DNA of 64,000 bases from Roridomyces roridus (Eukaryota; Basidiomycota; Agaricomycetes; Agaricales; Mycenaceae), in NCBI GenBank assembly GCA_029378245.1, contig JARKIF010000030.1, positions 1 to 64,000 of the forward strand, written 5' to 3'. How positions within the stretch are numbered: the stretch's first letter is position 1; each line of letters begins with the position of its first letter. The notes under the pieces are model-generated. The model was not told the origin of the DNA. It was given only the letters and a program-made list of their open reading frames with translations, and did no database searches. This document shows positions 33,026 to 44,635 of the stretch, piece by piece. The translations under genes and the position numbers were made by a program.

Positions 33026-33103
33026 AGGGGTGGCATGAGAGAAGAGAGAGAGGGAGAAGCAGGCTGGAAGGCATCCGACACACTGCCTGGTGTACTGACA
33101 GTG
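33026..33103. repeat. Duplicate of the ARM-gene leader and start codon
   Basis: AGGGGTGGCATGAGAGAAGA and the following bases to GTACTGACAGTG match 32406-32485, differing mainly by two bases in a GA run. The copy contains the same CAT (minus-strand ATG) but no coding continuation. Confidence 0.85.
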
Positions 33104-33400
33104 AGCTATCTTTAAGGCTGTACATGACATGCCGCGCCACGTGGAGATTTTTTTTTTCGATTGAATGGTCGCACCTTGATTCCTGTGAATTTGAATATGA
33201 ATAAGCCCACAGCAAATGAACTGCTGTGAACAGACTAGCGACAGACGGATTGGCATTATGATTCCCGAAATGGCTGTGATTCACACAACAGGGCATGGGC
33301 AGACAACTGACTGTGAACGGGTTTTTCTCCCACTGAAACATTGAGAAGCCCATCAGTTGAGTCTTGAATCCAAGGAGCTTCGGGCGAGGAATTGGAGATC

Positions 33401-34149
33401 GAAGACGAGGGCAGAAAAAGTAAGTGACTCAGGGCTGTTGGCGGTACCTCCCAGCAAGTAATGCTGGTGAACCCCTGAGTGCGAACCTGGATTCAGGCCT
33501 GCGTACTCTTGTGAATTCAAGTCCCTGATTGTTGTGAGAGACCTGTAGTGTTTTGGGGGAGATGCCTAGCCGGGTGACGGGAATGTTGATTTTCTAGAAC
33601 CGCTGTAAATCCGAGTCTCGACCGAGTGCAAAAGAGAGCAGTGCTGCCAGTGCAGGTTGGTAGTCGACTCCAGTCCCGACTCCCGGAATCCGATCCGATG
33701 CGCGCTGGCGACTTGTTTCTGGTTGGCTTCTACGCCCGAGTTTAATCACTTGGAGAGGGATTGACCCTGCTTATCCGGTTCTTAGGAAGGGAGGAGTTAC
33801 TCTGCCAGCGAGACAGAGCTGGTCATCGAGACGCGACCGACACCGGAGAACAGCATCCACGTGACGGTGTGCTTAGCACATATTAAGCGCGTGTCGAGGA
33901 TTGAGAAACTTGAACAAGAGGAGGACCAGGCCCAGGTGGTGAGCTCGCGACAGAGAAAAGCCAGAGGTAGAACTGTTATGCTTTGAGGCTGGTGGTGGTC
34001 GGAAGCAAGGCAGCGGCGCGGCAATCAGAGACAAATATGCGAGAACATCGGCGCATCAAAGGTCAAACAAACTTGCTTGGCTGAACAGTGAAGGGTGTGT
34101 TGGAATTCCGAGCGGCGCGCGCACCGGTCCGCGGCCCGCGATTGCACGT
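33401..34149. other. Intergenic, no gene seen
   Basis: I found no convincing coding frame, RNA or repeat in this stretch. Confidence 0.4.
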
Positions 34150-34243
34150 AGGGCGTGGTCCTGTCATGGATGCACTGTGCAGGGCATATTCACATTGAGT
34201 GCTTCATCGCGCCTCAGTTGACCACCATTCGCATTGCTGGAAC

Positions 34244-34354
34244 TGTTGACGCACGGCCTGCGCGGTAGATGGTGGTGGTCTGAAACAACCCGGAAAGCTC
34301 CCGATCATTACTACAAACAAAGAGTAAATAGCGATCGGAAATCCATCCTCAACA
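34244..34354. repeat. Left 111-bp LTR
   Basis: Starts TGTTGACGCACGG and ends CATCCTCAACA; same sequence as 35194-35304. Confidence 0.9.
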
Positions 34355-35193
34355 CTCCCCCTCGCGCAAAGGACCATTGCGTCCTTGCGCGACCGAAATC
34401 CACAATCTCCCCCTCACTGTGGAGCCCAGCCGTGAGTGCAGCCTAACCCGAAGAAGCCCACAATCCCATCCTTTGACCACCCCAATCGCCATCCAAAATT
34501 CCTCCGAAGCAAAATTGCGGGCCTGTGTTCGGTCGAGGAATTGTCCTGATCTTCGTTTTGGCGTACCACACCGTCGACTCGTCGTACTTGATGGCAATGT
34601 CGTAATGCGTCCCGAAAGCGTCCCGTGCTCGACTCGCCGCCCTAGTACTCGGCTGTCCATGAGCATACCGCTCGGGTCCTGCACACCGTGACCAGGAGCT
34701 TGTCCCTGTTCGGATCCTGTGCCGTCTCCCCCTTGCCGACAACCCGGACAATCCACGGACCTTGGGGCTTTCCCGTCCGTGGCCGGGCTGACCATACTCG
34801 GTCGATCGACACTCCATCGCCAGGGCCCTCTCCTTCCATCCTCGTACGCCTCCTTCCTGCTCCCTCTCCATCCTTGACACACATCCACGCTCTCTCCATT
34901 TCCAGTAAGCCCCAGGGCCGGCGGCATGCCTCTAGCCCCTATTCTCCCCCTCGCGCATACGACCCGTGGTGCGGCGTCTATGCGCGACCAAACACCGACA
35001 GCAGCGAGAATGAACGTCGAAGAAGGGAGGGTCGGTGGGGAAAAGAAGTCGTCAAGCAAGGAGAGAGTCATTGTCGGGATATTGCCAGGAGAGGGGTTGA
35101 CCAGCAGGGAGCCTCCAGCAGAACCACCCCGAGACTGTTACAGAGCAGGGCCGCACGTAAAGCGGGGTTGGCCCTTCGCTCTGACTGCGAATC

Positions 35194-35304
35194 TGTTGAC
35201 GCACGGCCTGCGCGGTAGATGGTGGTGGTCTGAAACAACCCGGAAAGCTCCCGATCATTACTACAAACAAAGAGTAAATAGCGATCGGAAATCCATCCTC
35301 AACA
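35194..35304. repeat. Right 111-bp LTR
   Basis: Same sequence as 34244-34354, followed by the GGAAC target copy. Confidence 0.9.
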
Positions 35305-36365
35305 GGAACCTCTCGAGCTTCCCTGACGCTATTGACCGGTCTTGGTCTGCGCTGTTCTCGCTTGACAGATGTAACCTATCTGAGTTATGGGAGGCCACCG
35401 GATCTACAATCGCTCGCTGTCTCCGCCGGTTCCGAGTGCGTACGCGGCTTGTACATCTGGAGATATGCTACGCAGGTGTATTAGACCGTGCGGCACTGGA
35501 GCATTTGTCCCGCTTGACGAGTCTTCGGGACTTGCTGCTAGGCAGGTGTCCTTCCGATTGGATTGCCTCCACCAACGAGCCGTTCTTCCCATCCCTGCGG
35601 ACGCTGCATTTCAACTCCGATATGATATCTGCCACCCATTTCCTCGGAGTGGCCAAACAGCTACGGATCGTGGAACTCTCAGTCGAGTCTTCCGACTCAT
35701 TGTCCGTCCCCGACGTGGTTCACCAACTCTTTTCAGCCGTTTCGGCGGGAATATCCCCTCTAATGCTCCAGACGTTCTCATTTTTCAACGGGTTTGATCC
35801 ATTTGACCGTGACCGCTCCTCTGACTACCTCTTACAATCCTCGTCGCTTCAAGGCTTGTTTTGTTTCGTAAATCTGACAGATTTGCATCTGTTGTCTGCC
35901 GTCGGTATCGACTGGGACGATGCAACCGTCATATAGCTCGTTCTTGGCCTCATCTCGAACGCCTCGAGCTCGGTTCAATGTACGGCACACGATCGCCTCG
36001 GACCACGCTGCGCTGTCTGGAGGCTTTCGCACAGTACTCACCGCGCCTGACCAGATTGGCTTTAGCGTTTGATGCTACCGTGATTCCGACATCGTCGAGT
36101 CAATTCTCCCTCGACAAGTTGGAAAGTCTCGGCGTGGACGCTTCTCCCATCTCCAAAGCACGTCCTGTCGCAGAACTCCTGGCAGGTATCTTCCCCCCTC
36201 AACGATGTCGACACGTTGGCGGATGCGGTGGACGATGAAGAATGGGAGAAGGACGTTGTACCGCAAACGTTCGATTACCATCGGCGCTGGAAGAAAGTTG
36301 AGGCCATGTTGAAGTGTTTTGTCGCAGAGCGGTCTCGTGAAGCGGTGTCCATACTCACTCCGTAG

Positions 36366-37537
36366 GTGTACATCCTGGGCGGAAAGAATGTAAAAAGTGC
36401 GAATCGAGGTGACACTCGGGGTACCCGATGTAAGCGACACTCAACCCAAAGTCCCAGACTTGCCCGAGAGCCACGGGACTTACGAAAATCAATTGTAAGT
36501 GTTATGCATTAGTATTACAGACGTGCTTTTTCAGAACGAAGAATCTTTTCCTGCGCCATCCGCTCCATCGCAGCAATATTGTTGGGGAGGTGGAATTCAA
36601 AGCAGCCGCAATCATGGCCAAAAAATTGCTGATGGATGTTCGAGACTCTAATCGGTCGAGGTACGAGATCACGGTTATTGCGTCTGTCTACGAGAGACTA
36701 GTTCGAGACCGGGGCAGCGGCGCGAAAGGTGCTACAACGCAGAAATGCTGACCGAGCCTCCGCGGCGATGCGGTGCCGAGGGTTTGAAGTTGAACGTTGA
36801 ACTTTGAACGGGAAGTCCAGGTGTCAGTAGCTAGTTCTGTAAGTGATTTTCAATACGGAACCATTGGGAAATCGAGTCCGAAATTCATTCTCTTTGGTCG
36901 GTGGAAATGGTGGCTGAGCGGAGGAATTTGGAGGAAGTCTGACGCCTACATCAGACTTTTGACATGTAGCTTGTGACCTTGTACAAGGTCAAACAAGCCC
37001 GCAAGCGCCCGCCAAATTTGCGCAAGCCGCAAGCTCACAAGCCAGGTCCTGAAACTCACAAGGTCCCTCGTTCGACTCCCATCGGACCACACAGATTTAT
37101 TTCCTTCGACCCTGAATCTGACTGGTACATGCTTCCATTGCCTCTGGGTGTGTGTCATCCATCCCTAACACCTTTTTTCAGCCCCGCTTTCAACCATTTC
37201 CGTGATTTCAACTCTCACTTTGACCTTGCGAGCTTGTGCGACAAGCTGCCAAGCCCAACAAGGTCGCAAGATCTTTGTCAAAAGACTGATGTAGACAGAG
37301 CAAGCGCTGAGAGAAAGAGCCTCAGGGAGCACAAAGTCATCATGGTCCATGGAATCACTGGTCAGAAAGACAGGAACGTACAAGGCGCGGGACCTAGGCC
37401 TTATTCTTATTCGTACTCTTACAAGGAACATAGCAATCAAAAAGCAAACGGCGATTGATGCATCAACGGATCACTGACGGCTTATTCAATTTGTTCCTGT
37501 GTGCAATGTTGTGCACCGCGCTTTTTCTTCCGCCACC
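36366..37537. other. Intergenic, with a possible 301-bp inverted-repeat element
   Basis: CTTGTGACCTTGT at 36970 is close to the inverse of ACAAGGTCGCAAG ending at 37270. The bounded segment is rich in CAAG and AAGC words. No target duplication was found, so its status as a MITE is uncertain. A plus-strand frame inside (36973-37458) is Lys/Pro-rich and looks accidental. The last 70 bases are the promoter of the next F-box/LRR copy. Confidence 0.4.
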
Positions 37538-39089
37538 ATGCATCGTGCTCTGCAAATCCCCGAGATTGTGGATCGTATATGCACTCAGCTGGATACGCGC
37601 ACATGGCACCCTTTCCGCATCACTCTCGAAGTCACCAAAGCGAGATTGGGTGACCTCGTTGTGCTGGCGCGTACCCTCGAAGGCCGTCTTCTTTCCCAAC
37701 GCACTCCGCATAATCTGGGACTCAGTGACATTGCTTAACCTCCTTCGGTGTCTTCCATCCGACGCGTATAAACTCAAACCGACCCGTGAATTGTTCTTCA
37801 TAAAATACCGCATGGTGCGTGTCTCAACGTGTCGGACCACTATCGACCGCTGATTTGCGCCAGAAACTACTTCGTCCTTTGAAGGACGCGGACTTTGAAC
37901 GCGTCCGCCTTTATGCACCGTGCATCCATCACCTCTTCTCCGATTCCAATTACGCCGATCCCGCGTCCGTGCTCTCAGCCACGAGTTCTTGGCTCTCCCC
38001 CAACATGTTCCCCAGACTCCAGGGTCTTTATTGGGAGCACAAAGCCAGTGACTTCGACTTCATCCACCACTTTCTTGGCCCGGAGCTCACGACGATTCGC
38101 GTTCTTTGCACGACTCGCGCTGCTTCAAAACTCGTGTCGGGACTCGCGCTGCGCTGTCCCCAGTTGAACGACATCAACTGTAGGATTGTAGACGCGGGGA
38201 GTGCGCAAATGGTCTCCGTGGCCGCATCTGCCGTTTCGCAGTGCGTGCGCGGCTTGAACGGCCTCAAGAGGCTGCTCACCGACATCCTCGATCACGCCGC
38301 GCTCCTACATATTTCCCGCCTTCCCAGTCTCCGGGATCTGAAGCTTGGGGCCTTACCTTCTGCCTTCAACGTCCCGAACGACCAACCATTTTTCCCGTCG
38401 CTCCAGACATTGCATTTCACCTCTGATCCCGACTCTATGTGCGATTTCCTCAAGCTCGGACGCGGCATCCCGCTTTTGGAGTTCACCGGCGAAACTCACG
38501 ACTTTTCTACGCCGGACCAGGTAGATTCGGTGCTGTCCGCCGCAGCGCGTGGCATTTCACATACCACGCTCAAAGAATTTGACTTCAACGAAGGGTAGAC
38601 TGTGATCGAGGTTTCTGACGCTCATGACTATCTCATCCCCCCCTCGGCGCTCCGCCCGCTGTTCTCATTCGTCAATTTAACGTCGGTTACCATCGGTTCC
38701 GAGTTTGGTGTCGATCTGGACGCCGCCATCGTCACCGACATGGCACGTTCGTGGCGGCACATCGAGAAACCGGATATAGAGTCGTTCTACGGCACCGCAG
38801 CCCCACGCACCACCCTGCGATGCCTCCAGGCTTTTGCTCAATACTGCTCAAAGTTGACGAAGCTCGGCATCGTGTTCGACGCGACCGTCGTTCCGACATC
38901 GAACTCAAGTTTCTCGCTTCCCAGTCTGGAGACTCTCGACGTCGAGGCCTCTCCGATTTCGAACCCACGCCTGTCGCCATGTACCTTGCGCGCATTTTCC
39001 CGGGATTGAAGACGATCGAGACGCTTATTGATATTTTGGATGGGAATATCGAGTGGGAGGCGACTGTGCTGCCGGAGGCTTCCGAGTGA
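37538..39089 (+). pseudogene. F-box/LRR paralog with F-box frameshift, nonsense codon and 3' frameshift
   Basis: MHRALQIPEIVDRICTQLDT begins the F-box. One extra C at about 37674 (CGTACCCTCGAAGG) shifts the frame before the SKAVFFPNALRIIWDSV part, making exon 1 277 bases long. The intron (37815-37863) ends GCCAG, and exon 2 starts KLLRPLKDADFERVRLY. A TAG at 38596 interrupts FDFNEG|TVIEVSDAHD. The LRR part continues to ASPISNP, where a frameshift near 38965 leads to PTPVAMYLARIFPGLK and a stop at 39089. Three lesions in one gene. Confidence 0.87.
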
Positions 39090-39558
39090 GTATATGGGCG
39101 CTGGAGGTTTGATTCTATCATGAAACGGTCGGCGAAGGGTGGCGCGCGGTAAACTTACTGGTGGGAACTGAATGAACTGTTCGGGGAAGGTGCCCGTGGA
39201 ATCGCCGTGGAAGACAACTTCTTGAACTGTTGTATTGATGGAATTTTACTTACGACTCATTTGCTTAGATTCCTGCACTTCTTCCTTGTAGCCGCAGCCG
39301 ACGTTCCCCTTCAACCTCGGGCACGCTCACGGCCATGTATACACTCACGTATCGCACTGAATTTCGCCGACTTGGCTGTCCGAGCCCATGCCCGAGGTCA
39401 CGCCCCAGGCACGCTGATGACCAAGATCAAGTTCTCACTGGGGCACGCTCGGGCGAGGGACTTGTTCAGAAACGATGGGAGTATAAAGGCATTCCTTGCA
39501 AGACTGTTTCCTCACCAAGAAAAACCCAAGTTCAACTCGAAAACCCTCATCCCTGATC
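39090..39558. other. Intergenic, upstream of the NmrA-like gene
   Basis: No gene is seen. A TATA-like GGGAGTATAAAGGC lies at about 39477, some 80 bases before the next start codon. Confidence 0.5.
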
Positions 39559-40884
39559 ATGTCTACCAACGACAAGAAAATCATCCTCGTCATCGGTGCG
39601 ACCGGCGCACAAGGCAAGGCTGTCGTCGACGCCCTCCTTGCTCCAACCGCCGACGGGAGCCCGTCTCCCTACGCAGTACGCGCGCTCACGAGGGATCCGA
39701 ACAGCAAACACGCCTTGCAGTTGGCTGAGCAGGGCGTGGAATGCATCAGAGGTATCTTTTTGTCTTTGCCGTTGAATCACGTCTCATTTATTTCAGGCTC
39801 GTTTGAAGATATGGACTCGGTCGCCGGCGCCATGGAGGGCGCTTATGGTGCTTGGGTGAACACTGACGGGTTCACCGTGGGCGAGGTTGTCGAAATGGCA
39901 AGTCCTCATCGTTTGACTTGAAATTTGGCTGATTGGAAAGTTGTTAGTACTCCGGAATCCGGATATTCGAAACCGCTAAAGGAATCAAGTCCCTCCGCCA
40001 CTATGTGTGGAGCAGTTTACCTTACGTTTCCAAGGTATGGTTCAAACACGTGTCTTTAAACCTCGAAATCTCACCTTGATTAGCTGACTGGGTACAATCC
40101 CGAGTACAAGGTTGACCATATGGATGCCAAAGCGCGCGTCGCCGAGTTCCTACGCTCCCAGCCTTCCCAAGTTTCGGACAGCGCCTTGTCCTGGAGCATC
40201 GTCAGTACAGGGCCGTACATGGAACTCCTCATGGGAGTGAGTCGTATTCCTTCTATAATCTTGCTGGTGTTCATTGAACTGTTCAGGGACTGTTCGATCC
40301 GCTCAATGTACGCAAGGACGGTACAGTTGTGTTTGCAGCGCCAATCGAAGATGGGCAGCCGCCCATGATCGCACTGAAGGACCTTGGATGGTGGGCCCGC
40401 TATACGTTCGACCATCGGGAGGAGACCTCCAGCAAAGAGCTGCATGTGACCTCCGAGCGCGTCGGATGGGACTATCTCGTCGAGGTGTGTACATTCCCTC
40501 CTGCGGGAGAGATCCAACTCATCCGGTATTTATTTATTCAAGACGTTCACCAAAGTAACGGGCAAGCCCGCAGTGTACAAGCGTCAGACGATGGACGAAT
40601 GGTGGAACAACTTTGACGCGGGAATCAACAACCCCGTTGCCCATGACAAAAGGGCGGGCGATGGCTCACGCACCATTCGCGAGAACTTTTCGGGGTTTTG
40701 GAGAATTCTGCGGGATGATGTGATTGTTGGGCAGAAGGATATGGAGTGGATCAGGAAGGTCCATCCGGAGACGTACACGCTGGAGAGGTGGATGCGGGAA
40801 AATAACTATACGGGGCGGATGGGGTCGGCGTTGAAGGAGGGGAGAGCTTGGGGGTTGAATCATGAAGTCGCTTCTCAGCTATAA
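39559..40884 (+). CDS. NmrA-like family protein (NAD(P)-binding, SDR-like fold)
   Basis: The start MSTNDKKIILVIGATGAQGK contains the GATGAQG dinucleotide-binding loop of NmrA-like proteins. Joined exons give YAVRALTRDPNSK, GSFEDMDSVAGAMEGAYGAW, FETAKGIKSLRHYVWSSLPY, YKVDHMDAKARVAEFLRSQ, WSIVSTGPYMELLMG, ALKDLGWWARYTFDH, FTKVTGKPAVYKRQTMDEWW and the C-terminal RENNYTGRMGSALKEG, ending at 40884. Introns lie near 39752, 39900, 40037, 40237 and 40485. Members sense redox state through NAD(P) binding or reduce small substrates; which applies here is unknown. A paralog ends at 62940 on the other strand. Confidence 0.88.
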
Positions 40885-41001
40885 TTCTATGTACCATCTT
40901 GCCAGTATGTTCATTTGGGAAAGCAGGTCTCGAAGTCGAAATCTCCATCTCTCCCACGGGCTTGGGCCGTCCAAGAAATCAACCTGCGTATTGTAAGCGT
41001 C

Positions 41002-42672
41002 CTACTTCATAACAGCAACTTCATTCGTCTGAGTCTCCTCCTCATCCTCGCGCAAGTTCAAAATACGCGCCACCCTCCTCCAATGTGGGTGGGACACGAG
41101 AGCTTGAGATGGCAACTCCCCCTCCCTCTCTTTCTTCCCCTTCAACGAGTCAACAATCGTCTCGAGCATCTTCAAACGCGGGAAAAGGTGCGCGAAATAT
41201 CGAGCGACAGGTTGCACATAAACCTCGGCCAGAGATGACGCCTCAACGTCGATTTCCCTCAAGCTCTCGAGCGGCGCGGCGTCTATCAATACCGCCGGCA
41301 GGACGCCAACGGACGCGCCCAACGGCATACAAAGCTTGGTGAGCTTTGGGCAGAATCGATTGAACGATTTGAGGCAGCGGAGCGTCGCGCGGGGCGAGTA
41401 AGTGCCGTGGTGGGAGCGGAGCTCGAGACGTTCAATGTGTGGCCAAGAACTAGCCATGTCGAGGACAGTGTCGTCGTCCAAGTCGATGCCTACGCCCGAT
41501 AGGACGTACACCGACACGAGATTGTGGAAACAGCAAAGGTCGCGGAGTGAGCCGGAAGTGATGATATGGTTATTCCGGTTGCGTGGAGGAAGCAGCGGAG
41601 TGTTGGCATTTGCTTCGGGTACGTTGTTGAACCGAAAGTCTTTGAGGGTAGAATGCGAAATTCCCAATGCCGCGCCATGGAAGAGCACCTGTACCTCCTC
41701 TGTGGTGCAAAATCTTCCACCACATTCGACATTAAGTTCCACGAGCGGGGATTTACAGCAATATGCGAGGAAAAGGGTGGGGCAGTAAATGAAGAATGTG
41801 CTGAAGAAGAGCTTCTGTAGGGATGGAAATGATATTTTGCCCTTGTCCGCGCGAAACACAGGCAGATCAGAAATCAACACTTCTTCGAGTCTCAATTCGC
41901 GAAGAGTTGGAAGACCGGATAGGCGTTGGAGCGCCAGCTCGTCGAGCGTTTCCGCCGTCATATTTTCAATGCGGTGCAAACCGCGGAGGCACTCCAAGAA
42001 AGCGTAGTCTGCTTTCAGCTGAAGGTCAGATGAAGCTGCGTATTGATGTGAGAAATGAAAGCTTTTCAGCTGCGGACACAGGATACCCAACGTCGACAGT
42101 GACGTGAGAAGTGCGAGGGATGCGGAAGGAATCCGAAGTTCGGTGAGATGAGGGTTAAGGAAGTATTTGATGAGTTCAACGTCGGAATTATTCCCTTCGT
42201 GGGTCCATTGAAGACCACGGAGAACTGGGAACAGGCTTTCGGAGAGCCGACTGCCAGCGCCGGCCAGCATGGGCGTGGCATCCTGCAAGCGAGCGTCCAC
42301 GATGAGATGTTGAACGGATGCAATATAAAACAAGACGCGTTCCAAGTCGCAGTCACGCAGAGGGCGACTCGGACGCTACGAAGGGCTCGGTGTTAGGGTC
42401 GACATTCCTTGTTCTGTGCAACTCACCATGGTGACCTTTGTACCATCATAGGAGCTCTGGGATGTTTCGAGGGTGAAGCACTGTTCAGGGAGGAGACGAA
42501 GAAGATCCATCAGGTTGACCGACTTCCAGACTAATGGAAGTGCGTGGCTGGAGAAGGTTGACGAGGTCTTTGCAAAGGCGACGAGGTCACCACGCGCTGG
42601 GAAAACGCAATCGGTATATAGATGGGAGCAGATCTCGGCCACGAGCTCGGGAATCCGGAGGCAAGCGTGCAT
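41002..42672 (-). CDS. F-box/LRR family protein, intact, two exons
   Basis: Exon 1 (42427-42672, 82 codons) encodes the F-box: MHACLRIPELVAEICSHLYT, then DLVAFAKTSSTFSSHALPLVW and VNLMDLLRLLPEQCF. A 51-base intron (GTGAGT...CGTAG) in phase 0 joins it to exon 2 (42375-41002), beginning RPSRPLRDCDLERVLFYIAS. The LRR part has LFPVLRGLQWTHEG, LTELRIPSASLALL, GIDLDDDTVLDMASSWPHIE, and ATLRCLKSFNRFCPKLTKLC. The total is 539 residues with no lesion. It is one of only two undamaged members in the window and sits head-to-tail with the other. Expected role: SCF substrate adaptor, target unknown. Confidence 0.88.
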
Positions 42673-42975
42673 TGATCAGAAGAGATGGAAGCAAGATGGA
42701 AGTGAAAAGCAAGAGGCGACAGTGGCGCGAAGTATTTGTAAGCCGGATCATGATGCGCCGGCGAAGCCGAGGGAAAGGATTCCATTCGAATTTCGTACTC
42801 AGGCCTCTGACCTCAGGCCCTTATTTCCTCGGACTCAAGCTTTGGTGTGCCCTGAGTGTAGTTTATTGTTAATACGGCCAAGATTAATTTGAGGAGACAG
42901 GAGAGTCAATGCATGAAAGAGCGTCGTGGAACGAGCGAGTTCCGTGCTAAACATTTACACCCCCAAGTCGGAGTC

Positions 42976-44635
42976 TCAATCTTTCGCCTCGTCTCCCCCG
43001 CGCAAGTTCAAAATACCCGCCACCGTCTTCCAATGAGGGTGGTACCCGAGAGCTTCCGGTATCAACTGCTCCTCCCTCTCCGTCTCCCCCTCCAACGAAT
43101 CAACAAGCGTTTCCAGCATCTTCAAACGCGGAAAAAGGTACGCAAAATACCGAGCGACCGATTTCACATGGACCTCCGTGATAGGCGACCCCTCGACATC
43201 GAGTTCCTTCAAGCTCTCCAGCGGCACGCACTGCCAGACGGTCAAAACCGCCGGTAGGACACCGATGGTCGCGTCGAACGGCATACAAAGCTTGGTCAGC
43301 TTCGTGCAGAATTGGTTGAAGGACTTGAGGCACCGGAGCGTCGCGCGCGGGGAAGCAGTGCCGTGGTGAGAACGGAGTTCGAGGCGCTCGATGTGCGGCC
43401 AGGACCGGGCCATGTGGAAGATGGTGTCGTCGTCCAGGTCAACGCCTACTCCCGATAGGATGTAAACCGACACGAGGTGGTGGAATTGACAAAGCTCGCG
43501 CAGCGAGTCGAAGGCGATGATATGGGCAAGCGGGTCGACGGGAGGACGAACGGGACCGTCGGTATCTAATTCGAGGTCGTGGTAGAACGTAAATTCTTTG
43601 AGGCTAGAATGCGAGATCCCCAATTCGGCACTGAGGAAGAAAAGCTCCATGTCCTCCGTCGTGCAAAGTTCTCCGGAGAGCTCGACAGTGAGCTCCACGA
43701 CCGGGCTGTTACGACAAAATGCGAGTAAAAGGGACGGCGATTCGATGTACCAGGTGCTGAAGTAGAGCTTCTGGAGAGATGGGAATGACGTTTTGTCCTC
43801 TTCCTCGTCCTCGTCGGGGACAGGCAAAGTCAAAAAGCCCATATCGTTGAAGTGCAATTCGCGAAGGGTTGGGAGACCGGAAAGGTGTTGGAGCGCCACT
43901 TCGTCCAATGTGTCAGCTGTCATGTTCTCGATACAGTGCAACCCACGCAGGCATTCAGACAGAGCCGACTCTTTGCTGCTGTGTTCACCAAGCGACATTC
44001 CTAGTGGATAGGAGAAATGCAGGTCTTGCAAGTGCGGACAAAGGCTGCCTAACGTCGAGAGCGACTTGAGCAGCTCGAGGGATGCGGAATGAATACGAAG
44101 TTCGGTTAGATGAGGGGTAAGGAGGTCTTTGATGAGTTCGACGTCGGAATCATGCCCTTCGTGGGTCCATCCAAGACCACGGAGAACTGGGAACACGCTT
44201 TGGGAGAGCCGACCGTCCGCGCCGGACAGCATGGGTGTGACATCCCGGAAACGAGCATTCACGCCGAGGTGTTGAATGTATGGACAATAGAACAGAACGC
44301 GCTCAAAGTCGGAGTCGCGCAGACGGCGACGCGGACGCTACGAAGGGATTGGTGTGGGTCGACAGCTATCGCGTCTATGTGCTCACCATGGTGATTTTTA
44401 TGACCCGGAAGGCGTTCTCGGATTTTTTGAGGACGAAACAGTCTCGAGGGAGGCGACAAAGAAGGTCCATCAGGTTGATTGACTGCCAGACCAAGGCGAG
44501 TGCATGGCTAGAGAAAAGCTTCGAGGTCCTGGCGAGGACAACGAGGTCACCGACCCTGCGAAGACCATACTTTTCGGTGGGCAAGTGGGAGCATATCTCG
44601 GCCACTAGCTCGGGAATCTGGAGGCAACGATGCAT
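42976..44635 (-). CDS. F-box/LRR family protein, intact, tandem paralog of 41002-42672
   Basis: Exon 1 (44387-44635, 83 codons) starts MHRCLQIPELVAEICSHLPT and continues DLVVLARTSKLFSSHALALVW. A 49-base phase-0 intron (GTGAGC...CGTAG) leads to exon 2 (44337-42976), RPRRRLRDSDFERVLFYCPY. Exon 2 closely follows its neighbour: VFPVLRGLGWTHEGHDSD, LTELRIHSASLELL, GVDLDDDTIFHMARSWPHIE, TLRCLKSFNQFCTKLTKLC, and VARYFAYLFPRLKMLE near the end. The protein is 536 residues. Strong similarity and the same orientation show a local tandem duplication, and both copies keep an open frame, which argues for continued use. Confidence 0.88.

Larger units (their letters stand above)
32417..33400. other. Upstream region with local duplications and poly-T tracts
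   Basis: It contains T-runs at 32526-32533, 32871-32878, 33000-33012 and 33149-33157. Two tandem-like copies of a block CTGTACATGACATG...GCGCCACGTGGAGA followed by poly-T and ATTGAATGG lie at about 32950-33022 and 33110-33168. No gene is evident. Confidence 0.55.
34244..35304. mobile_element. Miniature LTR retroelement (TRIM-like), 1061 bp
   Basis: Two 111-base direct repeats with no difference that I can see bound an 839-base interior. Each repeat starts TGTTGACG and ends CCTCAACA, the TG...CA ends of an LTR. GGAAC lies immediately outside both ends (34239-34243 and 35305-35309), a five-base target duplication. The interior shows no gag, protease or reverse-transcriptase motifs, so the element is non-autonomous. 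No clear primer-binding site was found. Matching LTRs imply a recent insertion. Confidence 0.9.
34150..36365 (+). pseudogene. 5'-truncated F-box/LRR paralog carrying an LTR element
   Basis: The first recognisable codons, just before the insertion, read FIAPQLTTIRIAGT, equivalent to FIGPQLTTIHIPGT in the copy at 49654-51294. No F-box exon is found upstream. After the LTR element the gene resumes SRASLTLLTGLGLRCSRLTD and SECVRGL; a frameshift near 35450 leads into YAGVLDRAALEHLSRLTSL. A small deletion near 35930 (ACCGTCATATAGCTCG) shifts the frame inside DDATV..MARSWP; the next part runs TTLRCLEAFAQYSP to VAELLAGIF, where another shift near 36195 leads to DVDTLADAVDDEEWEKD and the tail RRWKKVEAML. 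Four separate lesions make it a clear pseudogene. Confidence 0.85.

Noticed and set aside
34349..35071. 240-residue minus-strand ORF inside the LTR element
   Set aside because: Low-complexity, Arg/Gly-rich text with no retroelement motif; it overlaps other open frames on both strands, typical of GC-rich noncoding sequence.
37070..37096. tRNA-like 3' end (GTTCGACTCC followed by a CGGACCA-like tail)
   Set aside because: The T-stem bases do not pair, and no matching D-arm or acceptor 5' strand lies upstream, so this is not a tRNA gene.
36973..37458. 161-residue plus-strand ORF
   Set aside because: It is Lys/Pro-rich with a YSYSYSY run, overlaps a probable inverted-repeat element and shows no domain.
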